NCBI GenBank assembly: GCA_037893225.1
Contig: JAZGUH010000361.1
Span: 496,001 to 560,000 of the forward strand
Direction of reading: 5' to 3'
DNA from: Hippasteria phrygiana
Lineage: Eukaryota; Echinodermata; Asteroidea; Valvatida; Goniasteridae
DNA length: 64,000 nucleotides
A program made the translations under genes and the position numbers. This document shows positions 1 through 11,357 of this stretch, piece after piece (position 1 is the stretch's first letter; each line of letters opens with the position of its first letter). Below the pieces are notes generated by a model. The model worked only from the letters and a program-made list of their open reading frames with translations, was not told the origin of the DNA and did not search any database.

Positions 1-239
1 CCGAATTCTACAAAATACTTCTTGAGTAAACTGTAGTATGCAGTACTTTTACTGCACTGGCCTATGAGAATTGAGCAGTATTTTGTAGTACAGTGTACTA
101 TACCCCCAAGTGAATGCCTAGGACGTTAGGGTTAATGACCAGATGACTTGGATGGGATTGCTCTCTGCCAACCTCAATTTGGAGGGAGAAGCGATTAACT
201 TTTCATGATGCGCTACTGACATCTTTTTTGCCACCCAAG

Positions 240-1343
240 GGGTCTGATGCCCGGCCTGACCTTCTCCAACGAGCTGATAAGTCGGGACGAGGGCCTCCAC
301 TGCGACTTTGCCTGCCACCTCTTCACCTACCTCATCAGCAGGCCGAGCCCCGCCCGGGTCCAGGAGATCATCTCGGAGGCCGTGGACATCGAGAAGAAGT
401 TCTTCACGGAGGCCCTTCCTGTCGGGCTGATTGGGATGAATGCCCAGCTCATGCTGCAGTACATTGAGTTCGTGGCTGACAGGCTGCTGGTGGAGCTTAG
501 TTGTGAGAAGGTACATTCAAGAATATTCATACATGCAAATAGCTTACAAGGTTTAGCCATGCCTATTGGCAGGGAGCCTGTCACATGGCCACATATAAAT
601 TGAATGTAAATAAGAAAACCTGATTATACAAGTTGTCTGTGTACTGCACTCTTGTTTTGTCCTGAATTTTGTTGCTTTAAAAAGTTGAATTGCATGAATT
701 TTGTATTGACATTTAATTAATTATTTATTATTTTTAAATATATTTTTTTCTAGGCATATTCGGAAACTCCCCCATTATCATTTTAATTGGGAAGTTTTGA
801 AATTTTTTTAAAGGAGGCTTACCACATAAAAATGAATATTTTTGAGAAAAGCCTGGTTCATACTTCATGCGAATGCGTATACGAAGCGAATTTGTTATGG
901 TAACGGGGTACGTCACAATGAAACTTCAATTGTTGACGTCATGAAATTCGATTCGCATTCGCATGAAGTATGAACCGGGCTTTAGAGAATGGTTTAGCTT
1001 TCGTCCGTTTCCCTGAACCGAAAACAAAACAAACTTCTGCAGAAGGATTTCAAGAGGAGCTAAATTTCCCCCCCCCCCCCCCACCGAAATTTTTTTTTTT
1101 AATGATTTTTGAGCAAAAGGTTATACCTAATATGCCAGTCATGTCATTAACAACACTGCCTTTTTTCTCTTTTCGTCCCCCATCCAGATTTATCGGACCT
1201 CCAACCCCTTTGACTTCATGGAGTCCATCTCCCTAGAAGGAAAGTCCAATTTCTTTGAGAAACGAGTGGCGGAGTACCAGCGGGCCAACGTCATGGCACC
1301 GGAGGATGACAGACATGTCTTCACGCTGGATGCCGATTTTTAA
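240..1343 (+). CDS. RRM2: Ribonucleoside-diphosphate reductase small subunit, C-terminal two exons (partial)
   Basis: Two exons: 240-510 and 1188-1343 (stop TAA 1341-1343). Class I ribonucleotide reductase R2 carries the di-iron/tyrosyl radical centre used to make dNTPs in the cytosol. Exon 1 starts after AAG at 237-239 in a phase that completes an Arg codon and reads [20 protein letters not shown], the conserved R2 segment whose Glu and His bind iron, then [12 protein letters not shown] and [10 protein letters not shown]. It ends at GAGAAG|GTACAT. Exon 2 follows a CATCCAG acceptor, reads [20 protein letters not shown] and ends in FTLDADF, the R2 tail that docks on the large subunit. Upstream exons lie left of the window. 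Nothing looks broken. RRM2 versus the paralogue RRM2B cannot be separated with certainty from this part, although an invertebrate is expected to have one R2. Confidence 0.95.
848..983. mobile_element. Short palindromic MITE in the last RRM2 intron
   Basis: A 136-bp inverted repeat. The left arm starts AAAGCCTGGTTCATACTTCA and continues GCGAATGCG; the right arm is its near-perfect reverse complement ending in GGGCTTT. The short middle has no coding content. The structure is that of a non-autonomous terminal-inverted-repeat element; I could not define a target-site duplication. Confidence 0.75.
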
Positions 1344-2891
1344 ACGGCTTCCAAAGTACTAAATGTCTAGTATTCATTAGGGTATCCAGGGATGCAGGCT
1401 TAAGTATATACTGTTCGTGCTCTTCAATATATTATATATTTTTTCTGCTGAAACTTCTTTTTTTCAATTTTTTGTATCTGCAACCCTTCAAATTTTGCTT
1501 CCACAACTCTAAAACATAAAAAAGGTCCAGAAAAGGCCAGAAATGTTTCGACTCTTGTAAAGTTATTTGATAATTTAACGTGGGTGATTTATTTTTTTCA
1601 TTCAAAATCTCATTTAAAATTGAATAACCTCTGTATTCCAAGTTAAAAACGAAATTATTTATGGGGTAAAACTTAAAAAGAGCACGTACCGTATATCTCT
1701 TTAAAGGTTCACTGATATCAAAACAACGGTCTAGATGGCTTTGAAACGATGCTGATGATGAACTTTTGTTTTTCTTAAATTTGTGAGAAACGGGATGTAA
1801 AAAGTCATGCCGTTTGTCCCTATCCACAAAAGCATCCTTTTTTTTGGCCATGACATCATCGGCAGAAAAACATTGCTTGCGGCACCTCTGCATGCAAGTT
1901 TCGTACACGGCTCCGGACATCGCGGTATGGCAAACAATGTTTTATCTGTTAACATTATTGAAAATGGGTATTTTTTTATTTTTGTGGACAAAGGTATGAT
2001 GCATGATTTTTTTATCCCAAGTCCAGGGATCGAAATATCCACTGGACCGCTGGACCGAGTCCAGTGATTTGAGCGTTGGTCTAGTGAACTCTTGACCGGA
2101 CTAGTCCGGTGGTCTAGTGATTTTTTTCATAAACTGCGTGAAATGCTATCACTAAAGTCCATTTTTTCCTAAATCTGGTGAACTGAAAAAGCCCCATAAT
2201 TTCTGGAATGGCCATTTCTATTTTTGAGGCTGGGAGTTTCTATCAAAACAGCATTTCTAACCCCTCCCCCAACAAGGTCGGCAAAGGGGGGGACAAAATC
2301 GAAACAGCACACTCATTCAAAACACTGTGTTCATATTTTTACCATTGGTCTTGTGAAATACCTTCTGGTCTGGTAAAATGTTTGTGCTACTAGCCCAGCT
2401 GTCTGGTAGATTTTTACCTGAAATTCGACCCCTGAAGTCTCAATTATCATTTGTTTTATTTATCATTTCAAAGCCATTCGTAGAATGTTTCCCTTCTCGA
2501 TTGCTGTTAACATTTAAATAACTACAGTTGGATATAGAGAGTTATGCAGAGTCTCAAAGGTTAATTCTGAAATATTTCAAGTGGAACATTTTCAAAGCTT
2601 CGAGCATTAATTTAAATAAATTAGATTACTCTGTGATATATTAAATGCAGTCTACACCTATCTACATCTTACTAAAGGGTATTTGTAATGCCAAAATGGT
2701 TAGACTAGAATTTGATATTGTTTGCAGGAGCTATAGCCGTTTTGGTTGTTGGAAGAGGTCTGTGTTTTAACAAATTACATGCAGTAAAATTATGACTTGA
2801 GTCGAGTCACAAAGTGTGGTTAAGGCAGGTATGAAATTTGTCAAAGACTGTACTCGGGGGGGGGGGGGGGGGGGGAAATTTGAAGAGTTAA
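1344..2891. other. RRM2 3' flank, no gene seen
   Basis: AT-rich 3' UTR and intergenic sequence; the reading frames here look like chance. At 2024-2434 there is a weak terminal inverted repeat, CAGGGATCGAAAT against CAGGGGTCGAATTTC, around text rich in 'ggtctagtga' motifs. This may be a roughly 410-bp non-autonomous DNA element (low certainty). A poly-G run begins near 2858. Confidence 0.4.
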
Positions 2892-3518
2892 AAGTAGTAT
2901 ACAACATTTGCTTTGCTGTCATTTTCAGAAATGAATGGATGTGGGGGGGGGGGGGGTAGTATTTTGTAGCAAATCATTAAAACTGACCCGTTTAAAGTTT
3001 GTGTGTGCACAGATGCAGGAAAACATTTTGTTCTTGTGGTCTGGTTCCCTAACCCTACTTCAGACAAAACGGAGCAGTTTATAGACGTCGGGGAATTATC
3101 AGGTTGGGAACAGTTTTTTCCCAGAGATGCATATAAAGCGCGATATGGGGGAAAAGGGACCCCCCCCCCCCCCTTTTGTGTTGGTCATTGTGTTCCCGGA
3201 ATCTCAGGAATTCTATTCAGAAATCTAGGGGGATGTGTTAGATAACAATAATCTGGAGTGTGCTTAGGGATAAAAGGGGGGGGGGGGGGGTACCCTTTTC
3301 CCCCATATCGTGCAGGGTATCCAGAGATGGTCGACCAACCCTCACTGGAAATTGATACAACAATTCCACTTTTCTTGAAAATGACAGCACACCAGGTGCA
3401 ATGATTTGACAGGATGCTTGAGACTATTATTTACATGTGCTTTATAGTCAAGTAAGGTATTTCATAACATTTCAGTAGTTTTGTTTCTTATAATGTTTGA
3501 AAATGTTGTATATTACCT
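2892..3518. mobile_element. TTAA-flanked MITE, copy a
   Basis: The element is bounded by TTAA at 2888-2891 and 3519-3522. Its ends carry the inverted pair GTATACAACATTTGC and CAAAATGTTGTATATTA-like sequence. The same family recurs at 3890, 8098, 15982, 40419 and near 61850, always with a 'gtgccatgatttcacaggatg' type core. No transposase is encoded. TTAA targets suggest mobilisation by a piggyBac-type transposase (inference). The copy contains poly-G and poly-C runs and a nested palindrome at 3141-3310. Confidence 0.7.
3141..3310. mobile_element. Nested palindromic element with poly-C/poly-G core
   Basis: Inverted repeat CGATATGGGGGAAAAGGGA at 3141 against ACCCTTTTCCCCCATATCG ending 3310, with long C and G runs just inside each arm. 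It lies within TTAA-MITE copy a and looks like a small inserted foldback element. Confidence 0.55.
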
Positions 3519-3889
3519 TTAAGGTGCCATTACTTGTGACCTTATTGAATCCTTTCTACTTTTTTACTTTACTATTTCATGGAGAAGTCGCAATATACAC
3601 CTTTTAAAAAGAGGGCATTTGACATTTCTTTGGGCATATTACTCATAAATTAATAATATTAAGAAATACGATGTCCATTGTGATGTCATGGTGAAATACG
3701 CACATGTATTATACTCCATAGAAGAGTCTGTATAAAGAAAGAAAGTGATTTCCTTGCCTGTTGTATCCATGCGATACATTTTTCAGATGTATACTGGATT
3801 TGTGTGGATATTGTAGATATTTATATGAAAATGTACTTTTTACAAAAGGGAATATATGGAGTATTCTGTTTTAGATGTCAGTACTTTAA

Positions 3890-4266
3890 AGGCAGTGTAC
3901 ATGATTGGTCATTGTTGCAATTTTCAGGAATGTGCGGATTTGGGGGTTAGTATTTTATATGAAATATCCTTCCACTGATCTGTTCAAAAAACAGAGAAAA
4001 ACGGCACTCGTTTTCAACCGTCGGGCGGGATAGCCTTTAGTCAAGGCGCGCGTAGCTATCTAAACGCGTAACGCGCCCCGAATGCCAACATGTCCGTGGC
4101 GCGCCACTCGTCCGGGTAGCCACGCGCGCCCTGACTAAAGGCTACAGGGCAGTTTTCCAACGATTGCCGGCCGGAAATCGTTGGAAAACGATATAAATTT
4201 CCACTTTTCTTGACAAAGATAGCACACCTGGTGCCATAATTTCACAGGATGATTGAGACTACTATT
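3890..4266. mobile_element. Truncated TTAA-MITE copy b with nested inverted-repeat insert
   Basis: Starts after TTAA at 3886-3889 and shows the family core (AACGATATAAATTTCCACTTTTC, then 'gtgccataatttcacagg') before running into SINE sequence at about 4266. It is interrupted at 4031-4144 by a GC-rich inverted repeat (TAGCCTTTAGTCAAGGCGCG and its complement ending GACTAAAGGCTA), an apparent independent MITE. Confidence 0.55.
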
Positions 4267-4440
4267 GGCATGGGTGGCTTGTGCGTAAAGTGCTCGCCTC
4301 TCACCAATGTGGCCCGGGTTCGATTCCCGGCTCGGACCATAATTATGTGAGTAGAGTTGTGCGTTGGTTCTCTCCTGCCACAAGGGTTTCTCTCTGGGTC
4401 CTCCGGCTTTCCTCCCTCCGGAAAAATCAAACACTTTCGA
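4266..4440 (+). repeat. tRNA-derived SINE
   Basis: The tRNA-like head has an A-box region (GGTGGCTTGTGCGTAAAGTG) and a canonical B box (GGTTCGATTCC) at about 4317-4327, then a C/T-rich non-tRNA body. No complete cloverleaf can be drawn, so this is a pol III retroposon rather than a tRNA gene. Downstream, 4460-4562 holds an imperfect GC-rich inverted repeat. Confidence 0.65.
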
Positions 4441-4562
4441 TCTCTGGCTGTGTTCCGAGTAGGATAATACACGAGGAGCGCGCCGTTCGTGGGTGAGAAT
4501 GGCCCGAGGGCGCAGCCCGAGGGCCATTCGTCACCCTCGAACGGCGTGCTACCGAGTGTATT

Positions 4563-7380
4563 AACCGTCTTAACACCCTCCAAGAATGTTTCATTATTGT
4601 ATAAACGAATGTCGTGTTTTTGTAAAATCAAGAAAGCCAGTAAAGCAATGTTGACAATACATTCGTATGTTGGTCACGTAATCTCTTTTATCCTATGCAC
4701 TCCAAGTAGTTTGAACGATATCAATAGGGGAATTCAAATGGCAAACGTTTCATTTGACACCAAGGTGGGAACATGGCGAGTTCGGACAGGGACTGCAGTA
4801 TTTTTGTAACGCAAAACACATTTATTTATTAATTCGTGTCATAAATACATTTTTGGGCAATGTGTAAATGGAAAATTATACTGTAAACCCTAATCAATTG
4901 TCATATATTTCTCCAATGCTGTATTTGTTTGGGAGTAAAATAGAAATGAAAATAAGTTGTAAAATTCGCACTTTGCCCTATATCTCCTACTGGGGTTGAG
5001 TGCAACACGCCATTCGTAAAATGCAGAATGGCGCGTCGCGCTCCATTCGTGCAAAATAATGGAGGGGGAAAACAATAGTGTGACGTCACAGGAGGGTGTT
5101 CCGTGGTTATAATATATATGTGGGTTGATGTAGGCCGGCTGCCAGAGGTGCCTTTACGTGCCAGCAACTCGACCACGTTGTAGCCGCGTCCTTCGCGCGA
5201 ATTCAGCATCCCAGCTGCGAATTCAGCATCCCAGCTGCGAGTAAGGATGATTAGCCTCCCCAATTATTATTCTTCTTCTTATTATTATTATTATTAACGT
5301 ACAGTCTAGTAAGGTATTTCGTAATAATTCATTAAAAACGAATTGGAGGATTACCAATCGTGTACACTACATTTAATGTCTTCATATGCTTTTTTGAAAT
5401 TTTCTTATGCCAGGCAGCGAAGAGTAGGGCCTACATGTACTTTTACTGCACTTAGTAACCAGATATAAACAGTTTGATGAACCCGATCCTTGCCATCCAG
5501 TAATAAGGTAAAGGGGAATGGCTGCTGTTAGTAGACGAACCTAAAGGGGAAGGGTCTTGACCCTGCCGAGGTCATTACCAGGAGCATGTGCTGCACATGT
5601 ACATATGGGTCTTAACATGTTTATTCTTATTCATAAATACCATTCATCATCACACACATAGTCTAAAAGGCAGTGTTGCAGCACAGGCTTCGACCCTCAA
5701 GGCCCTGCACAAAAATGACTACAGGTACTCATAAAATGCATTTGCAATGAGAACGTTCATGAGCGTTACTATGATTTTCTTATAGCAAAGTCCTATGCCA
5801 AAGTGCTTGTTTTATTAGTTTCCAATATGTTTAACTTTTGCCAAAGATAGATAACCCCCACGCAAATTCCAACTGATGAATAGACAACTACGGAAATTGT
5901 ATAATTTGAGGAACCTTTTTGAGCATTCTGTTATCCCTGTACATGTATACACACTCAGAAATGCACGTATACATGCAAAAATAGTAGCCTTGTTTTTTGG
6001 GGAAACTGAAATACAATGGGATTGTGGTAATAATGTTTGTATGCAATTGCTCTGGAAGGACGCTATAATAATTATGGCGTCCCGGCGGACGAAACTGCAC
6101 AGGAGGACTTTGCTAGAAACTGAGGCTTAAAAATCAAAGTTCACCAGCATAACGCATCATCTCTGCCAACAGTTAAATAGTCCATCCTTCTCATCGACGA
6201 GTAGAAATATTCCTCCAAAAATTAAAGAAAATGAGATATTTCTGGCTGAGTTGTATTTTTGCAGAACAGCAAGAGTTTAAACACACATTTATCTAAAAAA
6301 GTCTAAAGGCCTTAAAGGGCAAGGCATTTATCCCCAAGGCCAAGGCTTTTGCCCTCATGACCAAGGCCCTAAATTCAGCCTTAAGGCAGCTTTAAGGCCA
6401 AGGCTCAGCATCAAGGCACTTCATTCCTGCTAAAGGTGGAATTTTACACCCCACTTGTACAAGCTCCGAGTTTGTTTTTGCACCCTATTTAAATAAGCTC
6501 AGACTTTGTACACATGTACATGTATTTGCATTCATGACCTGACAATCATAGGGATCACGGTTGAGTCAAGGTCCATAGTTGAAAATCATGTACAAAAACC
6601 AACAATGGTTCTTGCCAGAATGTTCCAAGTATTATAAACACAATGAGGGCAATAGACCTAGGGGTCCACGATTGAAGCGTTTACAAGTTCTTTGGGTGTG
6701 CACAGTTTCCGTATGCGGGTATGCATGTATTGCAACTATACATTTAATTGATAACTAGTCACAGAGTGCTCTATATCTACTTGAACAACTGAATTAACAT
6801 CCAGACTGTGCGAGGTATTTAGAATAGTTTTGAACTGTGCATTTTCTTTATGTATGTGTATGTTGCTGTTATGCTTTGGCTATATACCAGTGAATTCAAT
6901 GAACCACAACTTTGAGGAGGTTCAAGTTGCTTGGGCACATTGATGGAGAACTCATTTATTTTAGGCTACTAGGCGCGACCATGCAACTGAAAAGAATTCC
7001 ACAAGGCTAACCCCTAAAACTAAACTTTTATTCTAAAACTATTAACAAGAAGATTCCTCAAATAGTCTGAATGAAAAGGTTCAGAACTGAATTTATTAAC
7101 ACAAAGCGGTAAAATATTAAAGACCAAAAAGGCCAAAGTGTACACAAACCAAATCCAAATTGGGAGGGTGAAACGAAATGTAGAAGCAAGTGTAACCTGG
7201 AAAAATGACACACTATGGGGATTTTACTCAAAACACAAAAAAAGGCGATGCAATACCAGGATATAGGGCAAAAGAACAAGTCGCGAACTATTTTAGTTGG
7301 AAAAGCTTGTGACACAAACCTTAGAAAAAATAACCAGTGAAAAACAATTAAAAGCTAAACGACCAGTAAAAATCAGACTA
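4563..7380. other. Intergenic stretch, no gene seen
   Basis: No exon with recognisable protein similarity was found. Small structures are a 20-bp tandem duplication at about 5205-5245 (GCTGCGAATTCAGCATCCCA), a (TTA)n tract at 5275-5296, and AAGGCC/CAAGGC-rich text at 6305-6425 that resembles the minisatellite at 34 kb. Confidence 0.4.
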
Positions 7381-7775
7381 AAAACCCCACCAAACCCCAC
7401 AAAACCACACAAAACAAAACCCCACAAAACAAAACCACACAAAACCAAACCCCACAAAACCAAACCCCACAAAACCAAACCCCACAAAACAAAACCCCAC
7501 AAAACAAAACCACACAAAACAAAACCCCACAAAACCAAACCCCACAAAACCAAACCCCACAAAACCAAACCCCACAAAACCAAACCCCACAAAACCAAAC
7601 CCCACAAAACCACCAAACCCCACAAAACAAAACCCCAAAACCCCAAAACCCCCAAAAACCAAAAACCAAAAACCAAAACCAAAACCACACCCCCACACTA
7701 CACCCCCACCACACCACACCCAACCAAACCAAACCAAACCAAACCAAACCACACCACACCAAACCAAACCAGTCC
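7381..7775. repeat. C/A-rich minisatellite (AAACCCCACAAAACC-like)
   Basis: About 26 degenerate 11-15 bp units of the type CCCCACAAAACCAAA grade into CCAAA repeats near 7720-7770. One strand contains almost no G, so the minus strand has regularly spaced G4 runs separated by T-rich spacers. Open frames run through it only because units lack stops; it is not coding. Confidence 0.85.
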
Positions 7776-8097
7776 GCAAAGTTGAAAAGCCAACAAAAGT
7801 TTAAAGCAACACAATATCACATAATGGACGTTAGGTATAATCCGACTGAAACCTAAGAAACAAAACAAAAACAGAAAAAGAAATTACAATTAAAAAGGAA
7901 AGTTTCAAAATGAATAGCGAAGTATCATTTCCTTCCTCTATCAGTCTAAATGTACCTTTTCACTGAAGTTCACAGGCCCAACATAAACATTGGAAACAAG
8001 AACTACTCTGAATACATTGTATACCTTGGAAGTCTGGTGCCCTCCAAAACCACAGCAGCACATGGCCAAGTAATTATCCCAGGACCCTTATAATTAA

Positions 8098-8218
8098 TGT
8101 AGTATACAACATTTGCTTTTGCTGTAATTTTCAGAAACACCTTACTTAGTCAAGTAAGGTATTTCATAATAATTCGGTGGTTTGGGTTTTTGGTGTTTGC
8201 AAATGTTGTATATTAGCT
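8098..8218. mobile_element. Internally deleted TTAA-MITE, copy c
   Basis: TTAA at 8094-8097 and 8219-8222 flank a 121-bp element with inverted ends GTATACAACATTTGC and GCAAATGTTGTATATTA. Only the termini and short internal pieces of the longer family members remain. Confidence 0.75.
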
Positions 8219-8225
8219 TTAAATC

Positions 8226-8322
8226 TTCAGGTTCGAATCCCGCTCGTGCCAGTTTCTTTGTTCACTTTGAAAATGTATTCAAATTTACCTAGTCAGTTTC
8301 CCTTGTGGATTGTTTGACCAAA
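8226..8322 (+). repeat. 5'-truncated tRNA-derived SINE fragment
   Basis: Starts inside the B box (AGGTTCGAATCCCGC) and continues with the tail 'cagtttctttgttcactttg' and 'cccttgtggattgtttgac'. It matches, on the opposite strand, the two copies near 61.05-61.5 kb. Confidence 0.7.
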
Positions 8323-9049
8323 AAAAACACTTTAAATCTACATAACTTCCAACTAGACTTTACAAGTCTAAGATGATGAAATAGGACACTTTCAAACGGT
8401 ATACCATACAGGGAAGCCGTCTAATAAATAAAATACAGCCAAGAAATATGACTGGAGTAAGTCTAATCTACTAATAAGTAAACATTATTAATAATATTCT
8501 AAAAAAAATTAAAAAAAATTGTACAATTGGTCCGTGGAAAAACCACACGGCCATATATAAAAGCGGAAATACCTGCAGAGATACACTCATCCAATCCACA
8601 TGTTCTAGAGGTAGAAATAGTATTTCGCCACAAGGAAATCGCACCATCTAATTTAAGAGAAACCCACAAAGTTCTAATGCAGAAATTCGTAACTATAAAC
8701 TCGCCTAAAATAATCGATGTGAAACGATAGGCATAGAAAATTATCAAACTATCAAACTATCAAATCAGTTCTTTTGTAAACTATAAGTTTACAAAAATAA
8801 AAACTCACGTTAAACCATGGAGGACCTGCCAGAAACTGCAATGAAACTCGAAATATGAGTATACAATATAAAAGAACAATGCATAACTAGAGGCAAGTGT
8901 TTGTGGACAAACACAGGGCTGTTTCTAATTTTTTTATTGTTAGTTTGGATGTCAAATGTGTATGCAATATTTAAAGTTGTTTGTTTGTTAACAATGACGG
9001 AGGGATGAAGATGTTGTTATTGGATGTGTGAAGGATTGGTTTAAAAAAG
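8323..9049. other. Intergenic stretch, no gene seen
   Basis: AT-rich sequence with no supported exon. Open frames at 8499-8747 show no recognisable motif. Confidence 0.35.
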
Positions 9050-10859
9050 GAATCGTGTACAAATGCTGCTGGAAATAGCCTAGCGAATGCCCCTTTAAGA
9101 TGACATCACATAACATGTAATGACTTCATCATAACGTCATGTCAATTTTCATCTATGACACCGGGTGGCATACCTAAATAGTGTGTTTCAACTGAATCGG
9201 ACTTGTACATTTGTAGATATATGGCTTCGAAAAATGCCCCTTTAAGATGACGTCACGTGACATGTAATGACGTCATCATGACGTAAAAGTTAGGCACACA
9301 TTCTGAGCAGTTGGGGTAAGTGTCTGCCAAGTTTAAAAGTAGCCAAACTGGCCGGTAAGAAAGAAAACGTTTACAAATGCTATGGGCAATAATCTAGCGA
9401 GTGCCCCTTTAAGATGACACCACGTGACATGTTATGACTTGATCATAACGTCATGTCAATGTTCATCTATAACACCCGGTGGCATACCTAGATATTACGT
9501 TCCAACTTAATCGGACTTGTACTTTTGTAGATATATGGCTTCGAAAAATGCCCCTTTAAGATGACGTCACGTGACATGTGATGACATCATCATGACGTAA
9601 AAGTTCGGCACACATTGTGAGCAGTTGGTGTAAGTGTCTGCCAAGTTTAAAAGTAGCCAAAGTGGCCGGTAAGAAAGAAAACGTTTACAAATGCTATGTG
9701 CAATATTCTAGCGACTTGAAAAAATATTTTTTTTCATGACGTCATCATGACGTCACACAATTTGCGCTTTTTAGGGCATATCTTTGAGACATACCAAAGC
9801 TATAACAAAAAGAATTTTGAAAATATCTTGTTTTGTTCGCTAGATATATTGAAAAGAATGTTACGATTCTAAAACTTCAAAAATTTAGCGACTTGAAAAA
9901 AGACTAGAAATCAACCCGTTTTATAAAGAGCAAGCACATAATACCCATGGTTATCAGCCCTTCCCAGAATTCCTTTGTGTTATATTGAATTTGGTCTAAA
10001 TTTTGAAATGGCTCCTATTTCACACTTGAGTGAGCCACGATCATGAAATTTTGGAATTAGGTACAGGAAAATTCAACGAATACATTTTTGTAATCGGATT
10101 GACCCTTACATGCGTTTAAAAAAAAGAAGATTTGTTGATGACGTCATCATGACGTCACACAATTTGCGCTTTTTAGGGCATATCTTTGAGACATACCAAA
10201 GCTATAACAAAAAGAATTTTGAAAATATCTTGTTTTGTTCGCTAGATATATTGAAAAGAATGTTACGATTTTAATACTTCAAAAATTCAGCGACTTGAAA
10301 AAAGACTAGAAATCAACCCCTTTTATAAACATCAAGCACATAATAGCCATGGTTATCTGCCCGTCCCAGAATTCCTTTGTGTTATATTGAATTTGGTCTA
10401 AATTTTGAAATGGCTGTCATTTCTTACTTGAGTGAGCCACGATCATGAAATTTTGGAATTGGGTACAGGAAAATTCAATGTATACATTTTTGTAATAGGA
10501 TTGACCCTTACATGCGTTTTAAAAAAAACATATTTTTGATGACGTCATCATAACGTCACACAATTTTCGCTTTTTAGGGCATATCTTTGAGACATACCAA
10601 AGCTATAACAAAAAGAATTTTGAAAATACCTTGTTTTGTTCGCTAGATATATTGAAAAGAATGTTACGATTTTGAAATTTCAAAAATTCATAAAAAATCA
10701 CGTGATGACGTAAGCATGACGTAAAAGTTCGGCATGCATCCTGAGCAGTTGGTCTAAGTGTCTGCTAAGTTTAAAGGCAATCGGCTGCATCAAAGTAGCC
10801 AAAGTGCCTGGTAGAAAGAAAACGTGTACAAAGTCTATGGGCAAAAAGTCTGAAAAAGA

Positions 10860-10860
<1 letters not shown>
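9050..10860. repeat. Two tandem repeat blocks rich in CRE-like TGACGTCA palindromes
   Basis: Block 1 (about 9050-9720) holds two copies of a roughly 312-bp unit. The phrase 'gcccctttaagatgac' recurs at about 9089, 9234, 9400 and 9548. Block 2 holds two full copies and one partial copy of a roughly 402-bp unit, each starting with TGACGTCATCATGACGTCA-like sequence at about 9737, 10139 and 10540, followed by 'cacaatttgcgctttttagg'. An A-rich tract at 10862-10907 closes the array. No ORF is supported. Confidence 0.8.
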
Positions 10861-10905
<45 letters not shown>

Positions 10906-11172
10906 ATCTTAACGAAAACAAGGGCTGTTTCGTAAAACTACGAAACAGCCAATAAAACTCATCACCAGGGCACTGTATGTAGCAGACCGAATATACACGC
11001 AGCTATACGGCAGGTCGCACAACTCATCAAGGAGTGTGAACAAGACACATGTACAGTGCTTACTAAAAAATCGTGTTCGATTTTGTTTCCATTCAAAAGT
11101 TCTCGGCGAAATATGGGCAAAAACTGTTGGTGTAAACAATGTTTTACTTCTCTCTAGCATTACACCGCCCCT

Positions 11173-11323
11173 CAATAGACCCCAGATGTAATGACGTAAT
11201 CGGACTTTGTTTACATGTGCGCTTTCCTATGGGAGCCAGGTCAGGACGCCAGACAAGGTATATAGGACATAGGAAAGCGCACATGTAAACAAAGCGTGAC
11301 GTCATTACGTCTTGGGTCTATTG
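11173..11323. mobile_element. Palindromic MITE
   Basis: Ends CAATAGACCC and GGGTCTATTG, with long complementary arms including CTTTGTTTACATGTGCGCTT and its reverse complement. The central 'gggagccaggtcaggacgccagacaa' recurs, degraded, at 23365-23430, so this is a family. Confidence 0.75.
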
Positions 11324-11357
11324 TTTAGTTAAATACTTACGCTTTAAAAAAAAAAAT

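Noticed and set aside
7381..7775. CRISPR array
   Set aside because: Short degenerate units with no unique spacers of constant length, in an intron-bearing animal genome.
7293..7785. Lys/Pro/His/Thr-rich open frame
   Set aside because: Translation of the C/A minisatellite; no flanking exon signals.
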